DNA of 64,000 nt. Origin: Gelatoporia subvermispora B. Lineage: Eukaryota > Basidiomycota > Agaricomycetes > Polyporales > Gelatoporiaceae. The stretch is from positions 508,556 to 572,555 of the forward strand of contig KB445793.1 of the NCBI GenBank assembly GCA_000320605.2, read 5' to 3'. This document shows positions 47,763-59,135 of this stretch, piece after piece; within the stretch, counting starts at the first letter, position 1, and every line of letters starts with the position of its first letter. Made by a program: the position numbers and the translations under genes. The notes under the pieces were generated by a model. That model saw only the letters and a list, made by a program, of their open reading frames with translations. It searched no databases and was not told where the DNA came from.

Positions 47763-49209
47763 AGCAGCTTGCGTGCAGCATCCAACCCCAAGTCTCGAGG
47801 CTATATACGCACAGCATGACAGCTTCTGTGCATGAAGGGTTCGATCGTGGGACCGTGGGAGGTAGTGTCTATCTTCGAGCTGGCCTCCGACTGCATGTGA
47901 GAAACTTGACAACCCATGTGGGATATGCAGCACCACCCAATAAGGGTGACATTTTGGTTTTGCTACAGCCGGTTTCAAAATCGCTATCGTTTTGAGAACG
48001 GCTGTAAGTTTAGCGCAATATGGCTGCTTTTCGAGATATCTTAGTGTCTTCTCACGTCTGCCGCATGCGGATAGCGCGATGCTTACTTCGATAGGCCGAC
48101 GATAGGCCGAAAATTCGAAGCTATGCTATATTCTTGTGCGGGTATCACACCAGATCGTGCTTCACGACGTACTAGCCGGGTCCCGTGCCTCCGGCACGAG
48201 CTGCTGCATACATAAGTAAGAGTTCGAGAAGAGACGGCGTCTCGTGTATTCAATTCATGTGTGCTCGCATTAATCTGAACTACCTTGTCCGATGTTTCAG
48301 AGAGAGTTGAATGCATTATCATTGCGCGATCTCTCTTCCAAGCAACTCGGATTATATGACATCACGTGATCCGTCATAGCATGGATCCGACATGCAGTAT
48401 TTTAACGACGCACCTAACAGGTATGGGCAAGTGCAACAAATTCCCCACTATGATACAAGCTAATAAGTCATGTATCACCACGAGACGCAAACCAAGAATG
48501 TTCAGCGCATTGTCGACAAAAAGTTAGCTGGTATCATGTTCCCATGGTTGCATCTCGACTGATCGGAATTTATGAAGGCTTTCTCGACTGCGACGGACGA
48601 GGTAGTCAGACGTCTGGTAACAGTAAGAGAGCGAACCTGATGACCAGTAATTTCCGACTGCACTAACGTGTGTTCACGCCACGGGAAGCAACATTGTAAT
48701 GATCATGGCATGTTCGGAAGCCATGGCGCTATTAGAGCAGTCGAAGAGCACACCAGTCCTTGGAGCGTTCTCTAACGCCATGCAAGTTTGACAAAATGGT
48801 GGATGATGCTAAAAGAGATCAGCCGGAATATTCAGCCTTACTAGTCAATGGAGTCTGTGTGAGAGAGGTCTGAAGACTCATCGATCATCGTGTTTTCCAT
48901 ATACTGAGGGTGTTATTCGCCAGACCTTGCTTAAACTTGCGAACAGCAATCGCCAGGCGGGCAATATCACCTACATTGGTAACATGAAATCTAATGTGCA
49001 ACTCACAACACATGCCGCATATCAAGTGGCACCACCTCTCCGTCGCGTCTGCCTCGTGGGGCACACAGCAAACTCGAATACAGATAGCATAATTTGCGCG
49101 ACATCTTACACAACTTAGCAACAAGCCGGTCAATACTACGCGAACGCACCTGCCCCGATCCCAAGAGCAGTCCGGAAGCAATTCCACAGGAAGTCGGGTG
49201 TCAGCGTCA
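47763..49209. other. 1.4 kb intergenic region
   Basis: No supportable gene. At 47801-47807 the minus strand reads TATATAG, 39 bases upstream of the P450 ATG, a likely TATA box. The 3' flank of the splicing factor lies at the right end, where its frame would run on past the true stop. Confidence 0.4.
47801..47807 (-). promoter_or_regulatory. TATA box of the P450 gene at 45.7-47.8 kb
   Basis: TATATAG on the minus strand, 39 bases before the start codon. Confidence 0.45.
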
Positions 49210-51438
49210 TCAGTCGTCTACCATCAGGCGCTCGGTATGGAGACCTTCCGCATATGCCATGCTCTCGAAGATGATTTGCCGCCACAAGCTGATGGTGAAC
49301 TCGATGGCCTCTTCCTCCAAAACCTATGAAAGAGTTAGACTTTGTTCTTTGGAGACATTCCTCGTATGAATACTGACCGGTTCGACGCCTTCGATCAGCT
49401 TCTGGGGTCCTTTGTGGTCCTTCAGATGTTCTACAACGAACATGACAAGATCTTCGTCTTCGAGCTCGCCGAGGTATTTCGTCAACTGGCGCTTCACCAG
49501 CGGCTCTAGTTTCCGGTCGATCATTGTCTGCGAGTGGAATGATAAGACAAAATATGCAAGCGAGTCGTAGAATACTTACGTCTGACAGACCGTCCCAGCG
49601 AACCTTAGCCTTGAACAAGGTATCCTTGTCGTGAGGCACCGACTCCTTGATCTTCATCAGTTTCTCCTGCGCTTTTTCGCCGCTCTCCGCCAAATCCAGA
49701 GGAACTAGCGGGGCCTTGCGTTTGTGCACGCCCTCTTCCTCCTCCTCTTCCTGTCCGAACACTGCTGCCTTGTCCTTCGGCCCTGTCTCGGCCTTCGGTG
49801 CCGTGGCCGCAGCGAGCGAGACGCTGAGCTTGACAGGTGCGCCATCGTCGAGGAGCATGCCTGCCTTCCTCTGCTCTTCCTGCAGCGCTTGCATCTCGTC
49901 CATTTGGCGCTCAAGGAACGCCTCAGACTCGCGACGCAGGTTTTCTGCCTCCCGCTCCTCGTACATGCGCGATTCATCATCCGCGGCCTGTTCAGCCGCC
50001 AGCCTCCGCGAACGCATAGCTCGCCATCGTGCTCTGGCCGGAACGTCAGATTTGATCACCACAAAGCGAGGCGCCTACACATACCTGTCGGTGTAGAAGA
50101 GCTCGTCACTCTCATCGTCATCCCATACCTCGAGACGAGTTCGCATCTCTCCGCGGTCGCGCTCCTCAGCGTCCTTGACTGCCCGCTCGCGTGCAATTGC
50201 TCTCTCAAGAGCTTGTATCCGAGCACGTTCTCGGGGTTCGTACCGGCGCTCACGCTATACCCGTATCCGGTCAGTAATTATGCACATCGTGGGCGATTGA
50301 GAGGCTCACATCTCTGAACGACGCCTCCTCATCCTTTCTCCGGGCCTCCTTTCGTTGTTGCTCCAGTTCCTCATCCGTGTATGGCCTGCCAGCCTTCGAC
50401 TCAGGTGCAGGTGAGCCGCTCTCTGCCTTCACAAAACCAACTGGCTTATTGTAGCCTTGCGCGCCCTTTCCAAAGCCTTGAGGACCTTTTGATGCGCCTT
50501 GCGGGGAGTCTTGACCTGACGGCTGTCCCTTGCCCCATTCCCTCACCTTCGGCCCGCTGGGCGCGCCTAGAATTGTCGGCACGGCCGCCTGGACGTCACG
50601 CATCTTCTCCCGTTCTCGCTTTGCCGCCCGCTCACGAAACTGTGCGATCTCTGTCATCACAAGTCCGCGCTGCTGCTCTGGCAGATCTGCCTCCTGCAGG
50701 TCGTGTAGGTGCGGGGGGATGACGTATTTCTCTTTGTCGATGAGACCACTGCTGGTTGCCTCTTGCGACTTCTTGTTGATGTCTGCTAGGAATGCATCGA
50801 CCTTGGCCTTGGCCTGCTTCACTGCCTCTTCGTCCGCCTGTAATCACATGTCAGTAGGTATAGGATAGTTGTATGGAACCACGTACATTAGTGACCATCT
50901 TCTGAGCCTGATACGCATCCAAGAACATTTTGGTCTTCTCGTCGGCTTTTACCTAGTCCCTGTCCAAGTAGGCTCAAGTCGAAAATGGAATAGAGTAGGC
51001 GACGCACCAGTAACTTCTTGTTGACGCATCCATCCTCCAATGCCGGTAACTCCACATTATTCAACAAGTTCATCGCCCGTAGAGCACCATCTGGGTCTTG
51101 AAACTCTGCGAATCCGAAGCCTTGAGGCTTATTGGCTGGTGTGATCAAGCGTTTGAACGACGAAATTGGGCCACATGCCTGAAATACAATCAGTAAGACT
51201 TCTCCTGGAGACTTGCTGAAAGTGTAAGACGTACTGCGAGCAACTGGTTCAAGAACGCATCGGTGATACCTCCGGAGATCGACCCGATGAACAGGGTCAC
51301 TGGCTTCGGCTGAGGGGGGACAAACCCTCCGTGAACCATTTGCTGTTGTGCTGCGAGAGCCGAAATTGAGGGACCCTGGCCGTAGGAAGGCATAGGTGGA
51401 CGTAGACCAAGTCCTAACCGATTTGGCATTGGATGCAT
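49210..51438 (-). CDS. RNA-binding protein 25 (RBM25) splicing factor
   Basis: 618 residues from eight exons (51235-51438, 51008-51178, 50887-50952, 50310-50837, 50085-50254, 49580-50033, 49378-49527, 49210-49323; 1857 nt). Domain order is diagnostic: an N-terminal RRM (TLFIGSISGGITDAFLNQLL through GFGFAEFQDPDGALRAM, residues about 45-125), a long Arg/Glu-rich charged region (RERRYEPRERARIQALERA), and a C-terminal PWI domain (TMIDRKLEPLVKRQLTKYL ... VMFVVEHLKDH ... SLWRQIIFESMAYAEG, about 530-610). RBM25/Snu71-type proteins bind U1 snRNP and influence 5' splice-site choice and alternative splicing in the nucleus. The last exon ends at TGA after RLMVDD. Confidence 0.93.
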
Positions 51439-51896
51439 TTTGCCTATACTTCCCCCGGTTCGTGTTATTGATGCAGTTGTTCAGTGAGTTCCTATACAGT
51501 GTCCCTAACTGCTATAATAACGCCAGGATGCAAGTCAAGCGAGATATACGACGAAGCAAGAGCTCTGGAGGAGAATGGAAGAGGAGAATAAGCTGTGGCT
51601 GAAAGCAAGGGACGATCTCGTCGAGACCACTCGCCACGCGGAGTTTCCCACGCTTCTTTGACTGCAGGCACCATCCTCAATTTCAAGCATGTACACCAGT
51701 TCTTTTGGGATCATCAAGTCATCACTCGACCCCTTGTGAAGTTAAATCTTGAAACGTTTACGCATATGCAGAAAGCAGCCCTGCCACCGACATCGAGCAA
51801 AGTGACTTGGTTGACTACGCTAGCGGTGCTCGCTTCCAATCCGAGCGCTCACCCTGCTCACCTTCGCCACACCACGGGCTCAGCGTATCACTATGC
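51439..51896. promoter_or_regulatory. divergent intergenic region, RBM25 and amidoligase-like copy A
   Basis: 458 bases between divergent genes. The right end (about 51835-51895) resembles the block upstream of the other amidoligase-like copies, with a CCGAGCGCTCACCC stretch in place of TCGAACGTCCAAC. Confidence 0.35.
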
Positions 51897-52990
51897 ATGT
51901 CGTTCCGGGTCGTACTGTATCTTCAAACGGCGGTCGAGAAGCTACCATACCTAGCTCCGCCATTTGACCGCTCCCAACGCAACCCTGGACTAGCCCATTT
52001 CCGCACTGACGTCGGTGAAAGGGAAAGGAAGAGGTTGCGGAGCGCACGACACAAGCATGCCCATCGCGAAGAAGTGGCCGGCTACATACAATCGTAGGAT
52101 CATCCTGCGAAGCTTTTGTCCGCAAACTTTGTCGAGACATAGGCGATCCTGATATCTGGACGACTACTGGCAGTCCCTTGTCATCGGCGGGTGGTATTCT
52201 TCCTATTGGGCTACTCTCGCCACAGAGGCCAATTGGTTCGGCCTGGGCGCAAGGATTTATGCTGGTTGTCAACTCAGTCGTCCACGAATATAACTGCAAA
52301 GTTACCAGTGACCGAACGATGCAAACGTGTGTCATCAGCACTTTCCGTCTTGACGAGATCAAGCGTGTAGCCAAGTTGTTCTGCCTGTTTGAAGGTGAGT
52401 TTGTAGTGTTCAAAGTTGTTGGTAAATCGACTGACTGCGTCAGACGTAATTGATGGATTGGGGTCCGAATTCGAACTCACCACCCACGACAAGTTCCCTC
52501 CGGTAGAGTTGGTAAGGCGCAACGGAGTACTGCAAGACGTCGACGGGGATGAGGTCATGGATGCCATTGATGATGCGGAAGACGTTTCAGATTTGCGCAT
52601 GTTTTTTCGTTGCCTACATCGACCACCCAGCCGGACTGCCACAGGCATCCACCTACTAGATGCAGCTTCACGAGCATACTTAGACGGGAATAGTGTTTAA
52701 CCACCAACCGACCACAGCCTGGGGTGACAAGATTGTACGCTTCCCATGGAATTAAATACCCAGTTTGCGCAATATGCCCTGGATTATGACGACAACAATA
52801 TCGAGAGCTGCCGACCGTCACTGGACATGTTCTTTGATGAGATAATTTGCGACGAAAAGTTGGCTCGTTTTTGCGATCCTCGCCGTCCTCGGAGTCTACG
52901 GCCAGGTCCGTATCCTCTCTTTGGACGATTCTTTCGATATCGTTGATTATCCTTCGCTAGGCATCATGTCAAACCTGCCCGGCGGTCTCT
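51897..52990 (+). pseudogene. amidoligase-like copy A, degenerate
   Basis: The same three-exon layout as copies B-D, with exons at 51897-52394, 52444-52905 and from 52960 on. It opens MSFRVVLYLQTAVEKLPYL and is stopped by TAG at 52095-52097 after EVAGYIQS, where the others read a Leu. A one-base deletion follows before 52135, shown by the frame in which GDPDIWTTTGSPLSSAG and GGILPIGLLSPQRP continue. Exon 2 (DVIDGLGSEFEL ... PSLDMFFDEIICDEKLARF) is also broken at a TAG near 52661. Exon 1 is 498 instead of 505 nt and exon 2 462 instead of 459. A decayed gene. Confidence 0.75.
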
Positions 52991-53641
52991 CTAGACGGCT
53001 CGCTTTCGAATATGTCGAATTCTTGACGATCCAGATAACCCAGTATTTCACGAATTCTGGAGTGACTGATGCATTGATGGCAGTTGCTATCGCTGCATGT
53101 ACAAGGTCTCGCATGTAAAGTTGCCTGTGGACAAAGGGCGAACAAAGTCTTCGCCTCGGCCTCTATTGGCCTTCGCACTCGCAGAGCTGCTCTGACAGCT
53201 GGATGCCGCCTGACCCCGTAGGCAGCACATAAATAATCCAAATTTTACTGTTTTCTCTGCGTTTACTCAGCGCACGGAATGCAACCACCTGGCGATCACG
53301 GTAGATACGACGGGCGGGTGGTGGCCTTTAGTTAGAACGCCGGGCCTCAGGTAATAGACGAATGTCCCATCTTCGTTGACGCCGTGACTCGGAAAAGCTA
53401 CGTATCCGTCGCGGAGCAAGATTATCGGAAGCGCGACAAAATTTGCCAATCATTCCGCAGAGAAGGGACCAGCGAGCCGTTTTCACTCTTCTGAGATGCC
53501 CCTATGATCGACCATACACTACACAGTATAAGCAATGAGGTGGTAGAAGACATCAAGGCCGCTGATCGTGGTAGCCACAGCTTTACTCTCAATTCGAACG
53601 CTCAACTTGAAGCGCCATCAGCTCAACACCAACACTCAGCC
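52991..53641. other. intergenic between copies A and B
   Basis: 650 bases without a gene. The last 60 bases contain TCGAACGCTCAACTTGAAG, a form of the block found upstream of the other copies. Confidence 0.35.
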
Positions 53642-54780
53642 ATGTCGTTTCGGGTCGTAATTTATCTCCAAATGACAGCCGAGAAGCTACCGTACCCTGC
53701 CTTGCCATTCCATATCGCTCAGCACAACCCCAAATTGGCCCATCTCCACACTGATATTCGCGAGAAGGAGATGCAGAAATTTCGGAACGAAAGGCACACA
53801 TCGATGGGCGCTCGTCTCGAAGAAGTGGCCGAGTATGTACAATCCCTTGGTTACTCTGCCCAGCGTTACGTCCCCAAACATCGTTGGGACATACCCAGGC
53901 CTGATGATTGGTCTATTGCCGGCGGCCGTCTGTCATCGGGGGGTGGTGTTATGCCTGTTAGCATGCTCTCGCCACAGAGACCAGCTGAATCAGCCTGAGC
54001 ACAAGAATACAAAGTGGTTGTCAACTCTGTCGTTCGTGAATACGGCTGCAAAGTCACCAGTAACCGGATGATGCAAGCTAGTGTCGTCAGTGGCTTCGAG
54101 ATCGACGAGATCAAGCGTGTGGCCAAATTGTTCTGCCTCTTTGAGGGTAAGTCAGTGTATTCTCATATTCGTGGTAAACCTGATTGACTGCGTCAGATGT
54201 CATTGACAACTTGGAATTCGAGAGTGAACTCGCATCACCGGACAAGTTTCCCCCCGTTGAATCGGTACGGCACAACATGGTGCTGCAAGACATGGACGAC
54301 GATGCAGTGATGGAAGCCATTGATGATGCGGAGGACGTTTCATGTCTACGCATACTCCTTGTTCCCTACATCGACACCCCAGGGCTGTCATATGCGTCCA
54401 CCTATAAGATGCATCTCCTGGAGCACACATGGACAACGCAGATAGTTTTCAACAGCCACCCGACCACGACTTGTGGCGATACAATTGTACGCTTCATGGA
54501 CCTGATGGTCAAGTTCGTGCAATATGCCCTAGATCATGACGACGAAACTATCGAAAATTGCGAGCCAAAAATGGAGATTTTTTTTGGTGAGATAATTCGC
54601 GACGAGAAATTGGCGCAATATTATGATCCTCGCCGCTCACGGACCACAAGACGGGGTCAGTATGCTCTTTGTACCGAACTGCTTGATTACATTGATGACC
54701 ATTCGGTAGGTGCCATGTCGGGACTGTCCTCTCCGGCATCCTCTCTGGACGGCTCATGTTCAGAGACCGCAGGCCCTTGA
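53642..54780 (+). pseudogene. amidoligase-like copy B, one nonsense codon
   Basis: Exons 53642-54146 (505 nt), 54197-54655 (459 nt) and 54710-54780 (71 nt) sum to 345 codons in frame, but TGA at 53996-53998 interrupts exon 1 in PAESA*AQEYKVVV, where copies C and D have TGG (Trp). It is otherwise intact: MSFRVVIYLQMTAEKLPY, FHIAQHNPKLAHLHTD, HRWDIPRPDDW, GGVMPVSMLSPQRP, REYGCKVTSNRMM, DVIDNLEFESELASPDKFPP, QIVFNSHPTTTC, VKFVQYALDHDDETIENC. The recent single lesion suggests a young pseudogene, a polymorphic allele, readthrough or a base error. It lacks all but one of the signature residues of the amidoligase family. Confidence 0.75.
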
Positions 54781-55564
54781 CGATGCTACCGAGTGTGCTC
54801 CCAGAGTCTCAACGCTTTCCCTTACCCTCTGAACCAGTGCTGGTTTCTGATCAGGCGATATAGGTCCCTAACTACTCCTCCGACGTCAGTTTAGCCTGGG
54901 CGTCCTTTGTTGTGGACATGTATTATCACAATTATCCAGTATCTTATGGACATCGGGGCGGCAGATATGCATATGCCATACCTGCGCGTGTGGGTCATGA
55001 TGGCATAATACATAATTACTTTTGAGCGCACATGTTCTAGTTGCGAGCCAGGCGGAGCGGTCGAAAAGGACGCTCGGAGTGACCTCGACTGGGCCTTGAG
55101 CTCGCTCTGCGGTTACACTACGTCAAGAGGCCCTCTGTCTTCCACCGGAGAGCGCCGAGCAAATTGCAGGGATCTGCCAATAGCGGCTACCCATCGCCGT
55201 TCCTCCAAGCCAAGTTCAATACCGTCTTCCATGCCACTTTTGCCAATATACTCGCGAAGTTATACATCTTGAAGGGCTCTAGGAGACTCCTCTCCCCTGT
55301 AAGAGCCCAAGGAGTTTTGCCGGGTTGGAATCGGTCAGCGAACGATTCGACGAGTCACAGCCACAACCCGGAGCAAGTTCGGTGCAGCAAGCTTGTCTTT
55401 GACAAATCTAACACTGGGTCTACAGCTACAGTCAGGGTATCTAGTCTGCGGTATAATGCAAGCATGTCAAAGTGTGCGCTGCAAGCAATCAGGCGAAGGA
55501 ACTTTGCGTAGGGTATCAGTGCACAACGTAGCCCCTGCGAGGCGTGACTGGTATCCAGAGTCAT

Positions 55565-56021
55565 TGAGGTAAGTCTCGCGAGGAACGCGGTGTGCTTGAG
55601 AAGTAGGCGGGAGGTGGAAGCGTGATCGATGTTGGCGGTGCGATACTACGAATGCTGGCTTCAAGGACGGACGACGAGGACCCTGCTACTGCAGGGACAC
55701 ATGCTCGGAACTGAGCGTGCACCAAAACGGTGTGCACTGGAGTACGGCCAACCGCCGGCGTTGGATGTGAAGGAATACAGAAGTTGTCCGAGGTACTTTG
55801 ACGCGCGCCTTTCTTCCAGGATATGTAGAAAGACAACTAAGCATATGATAAGCCGAGCGCAGCGGGCGTCAGAGATTTGTGGTGAGTAGGCATAGAGGCC
55901 GAGATTACTCACCGAGGAGAGCACCCATAACGACGCCCTCTGATTCGGCAGGATGGTCGGGCACCATGCTCGACATAGTGTCACGAACCGCAATGTCGAT
56001 GATGCTTATGGGAGGAGCCAT
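55565..56021 (-). pseudogene. unknown small gene X1, member of a duplicated pair
   Basis: It starts MAPPISIIDIAVRDTM and continues DHPAESEGVVMGALL up to a GTGAGT donor; the first exon is 109 nt (55913-56021). A hydrophobic second part (VVFLHILEERRASKYLGQLL) can be read after a possible acceptor at about 55837, but the remainder cannot be joined convincingly. It is paired with X2, which has an equal first exon and a similar upstream CRE-like site. No known domain; possibly a decayed membrane-protein gene. Confidence 0.3.
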
Positions 56022-56046
56022 GGTCACGTTCCGTCTAGGTTCAACC

Positions 56047-56054
56047 TGACGTCA
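56047..56054. promoter_or_regulatory. CRE-like palindrome TGACGTCA upstream of X1
   Basis: A perfect 8-base CRE palindrome 26 bases before the X1 ATG, within a longer stretch shared with X2 (AGGT flank, then GAACGTGAC and ACCATGGCTCC). Confidence 0.45.
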
Positions 56055-57412
56055 CCTGGCACGTTGCTGCTGCGAGTGGTTCAGCGGCTGAAGGCAACAT
56101 CGACGATAGATTCGCTTACGTCCTAGTCCGGCTGTGGTCGAGTGTATCCCGATACCAAGACGGCAAGGTCGAGGAGCAAAGTGAAGCGCAGTGTTCAAGT
56201 ATGAAGTATTTAAACATGTTATAGTAAACGCTGCCGGTACACGGCGACTCCCGCCCACCGCGGAGAGCACGATAGTAGCAGTACTTGGAATCCGGGTAGC
56301 ATGACTGCGCAAGCAAGTCGAAACTTCCGGGTGCACATGATCAACGACATCGATTGGCCGGCAGAGCTCGATCAGCTTGATCAAATTGTAATGTGGGTGG
56401 TTCAAGCAAAGGCGCAGATGTTAGAAAGCCGCTCCGCTGTTCCCAGTGGTGTTTAAGTGTCTCGATGCTAGTTCATCATGATTTTTTTGCTTGTTTTCAG
56501 GCAAGGAGCTTTGGTTTGCTGACTCAAATGGATGGGACAAACAGGAGAGCTGATATGGATCATGCGCCACACCGAATCCACAGTCTCCGTTTAAGAACAG
56601 ATGGTGCGCTACCGAGGTTCAGGAAGTCTATGGCGACACGACGCAACATGCCGCAGAGTCCAGACAAGCGAGAACATGACATGATCTCGAGATCGGCGAC
56701 ACATGAGACCATAGGACAACACTTAGTAGTCAGAAGAGTTCCTTGGCGCAGGAGCCGAACAGTGGTGCAAAATGCGATGAGATGCAGCGCAATCGGCGGA
56801 GGATTAGTCACAGTGGCCACATTGTGATCGTGTAAGAGCCAGACACCATGGCTACGTGCGGCCTGTGGTTCCATCGATCGTCTTCTCCACTGTGAGGCAG
56901 GACTTCATCAGCGAGAAAGAGGCACATGGCTTATCAGTGATCCGAAGACCCCAGTGTGCACGAGCTCGGAAGGAAGTGGTTGTGCGCTGGAGATGGTGAC
57001 AACGAGCTTGTTTACTCTTATTGACACGCACAGCACCGCACGCGACAGTGCAGTGCAAACCGCAAAGTGGCAACCAAGTCGCAGCATGCTGACCTATCGT
57101 TCTAGTCATTACTCTAATTGAGGGCTCACCGAAGTAAGCCATCGAATTGAGTGACAAGGCGAAGACCTCCGAGATGCTCGCAAACATCAACTGAGCAATG
57201 TGTCACAGACAGGGACGATGATATGGTTGAAGCGTGGAGTCCAAGAAAAAGGAACATTAAGTATACAGGCCGACAGTAGTATTGGTGTAATCCTAATGGC
57301 ACAGCAAAAGTCTCAACCGCTGTGAGCGGAGGAGAATATGGTGTACGGTGTATGGTCAACACGTGTACAAATAGCTACCGACGTTTAACATGTATCTCTA
57401 ATGCAAAGGATT

Positions 57413-57872
57413 TACTGAGCGTCCCGGAATGTAGGCAAGAGATAGCCTGAGGTAGGTGATCAGCGCGATGGGGCCGTGCGTGTCGGCTTCGAGTACGGAC
57501 GGTGGCGACCTTCCCATTGCAAAAGCATGGGCGCAGAAGCGGGCCGGCACCGCAGTCTCTTGTACTGGAGTACGACCAACTGCCGGAGTCCGGTGTGAGC
57601 GAATTGAAACGTTTTCTGTCAGACCTCGAAGCCCTCGCTTTTCACGGAATACGAAGATGTAAGCAGCGATGACCAACAGGGATTCAGCTAGACGCGCGCA
57701 GAGCCAGGAATAGCAGGCGTTAGAACGTCTGGACGAGCAAACATTGGAACCGAGAGTATTCACCGAGGATAAAGGCCATAACGGTGTAATTACACATGGA
57801 AGGATGGCCAGACACCGTGCTTAACACGGCGTCTTCCACCTCACCAACGTTACAATGGTTGAGCGGAGCCAT
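57413..57872 (-). pseudogene. unknown small gene X2, member of a duplicated pair
   Basis: It starts MAPLNHCNVGEVEDAV and continues HPSMCNYTVMAFIL to a GTGAAT donor; the first exon is 57764-57872, 109 nt, the same length as X1. A second part reads ESLLVIAAYIFVFREKRG after a TAG acceptor. Both copies contain CGTACTCCAG further on. The downstream frames in X1 and X2 differ, so at least one is broken. Function unknown. Confidence 0.3.
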
Positions 57873-57902
57873 GGTCGCGTTTCGTCACGTTCCAGGATGA
57901 CC

Positions 57903-57910
57903 TGACGTCA
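57903..57910. promoter_or_regulatory. CRE-like palindrome TGACGTCA upstream of X2
   Basis: The same palindrome and flank as upstream of X1, 31 bases before the X2 ATG. Confidence 0.45.
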
Positions 57911-58624
57911 ATCAAATCGATGCTGCTGTAACCGGCTGAGCGACCGCGAGCAATGTTGTCAGAAGGACGGCTCACAGTAACTTGAGGAATAGCAGTCTCT
58001 TTGTATCGAGCTACGGGACGAAAACGCCAATCACCGATCGTGCGTTTCGAGGAGTAAGACCGGAGTCTGAGACCAGTAAGTGCTGATTGGATGTGCTTTT
58101 TATACATGGCGAGCCTGTTGGTAGCACCGTGACACGCCTGGCCATTCCGTGATTCTGAAAGCGAACCGGATAAACACATAGACAACCATGTCTGCGCGGG
58201 GATGCCAAGAAGACATCCGGCTCCGCGCTACAGATCGTGGTTTACCACTAGCACAGCTCCACCGACTTGACGAATTGGGGCATAGGTGGTCAAAGTAGGG
58301 CAGCAAGTGGAAACAAGAAGCCCTGCCCAGTGCTGCCGCCCAGGGGGCTTCTCGGCGCTATCGTAGCATCTCCCATCCCAGTGGGAGATGTCACGTTTGC
58401 TGAGTTGCATGCGACGAGAGAAGAGAGCCAGAAGACAACTTGGTCAGCATCACCAAGATCAACAGCGCTTTCGGCGGACAAGGATAAAAGCTAGCGCGTC
58501 GGATGTGATGGGATATAGGGTCCGTGCTGCATATCGCAAGCACGCGAAGATGCTGACCATGTCTCGAGGTAAGGGACATAAGCTTGAGTGGCGGAACAGA
58601 GATGTATTTGGCATCGGAACCCAG

Positions 58625-58665
58625 ATGTGGTGGTAGCGGTGGTAGCGGTGGCGGCGGTGGCGCAC
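58625..58665. repeat. imperfect GGTGGTAGC/GGCGGT mini-repeat
   Basis: About 40 bases of short G-rich units (GGTAGC repeated, then GGCGGTGGC). It is too short to classify further. Confidence 0.6.
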
Positions 58666-59135
58666 GATTGCCACGAGGCGGAATGCAATGGAATGAACCA
58701 CACTGTGGCCGTGTCCTGATGCAAGATAGAAGCTAGTGGGCCACAACCACACCGAGTGGTGGCCGAGTGGATTATCAGATGCGCTGCGGACGCAGTCTTG
58801 CGACCGAGAAATGGCTCGCCCAGGACGTTGCGGTTGCGGTCACAGTGCTTATTTGCCTTTATTGTCACGCCGCGCATCCGAGCGTTGTCCGAGCGCACCA
58901 CAATTTTGGCTGTGCAGCAGTGGCAGCAATTGCCACATGTACACCAGCGCGATGATCACGCAAAAAAATGGTAAATACTGATAATACACAGAATACATGT
59001 GCACCGCAAAGGGCCCAGAGGGCCGAGGCGAACGTCGATAACGCAGCTGTAGTCCACTATCACCCGATCAGGGACGGATGCTGGTTCAAGATAGAGACAG
59101 ACGTTTGAGACACTCAACGGCAGTTAGTGGCATCG

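Larger units (their letters stand above)
54781..59135. other. 4.3 kb degenerate region inside the amidoligase-like cluster
   Basis: No intact gene. It contains two related short units on the minus strand (listed separately, starts at 56021 and 57872). A fragment at 55355-55564 minus (FLRLIACSAHFDMLALYRRL) is similar to the LRR region of the gene at the left edge of the window. A GGTAGC/GGCGGT mini-repeat is at 58630-58665. Frequent stops and short overlapping frames fit decayed sequence. Confidence 0.4.
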
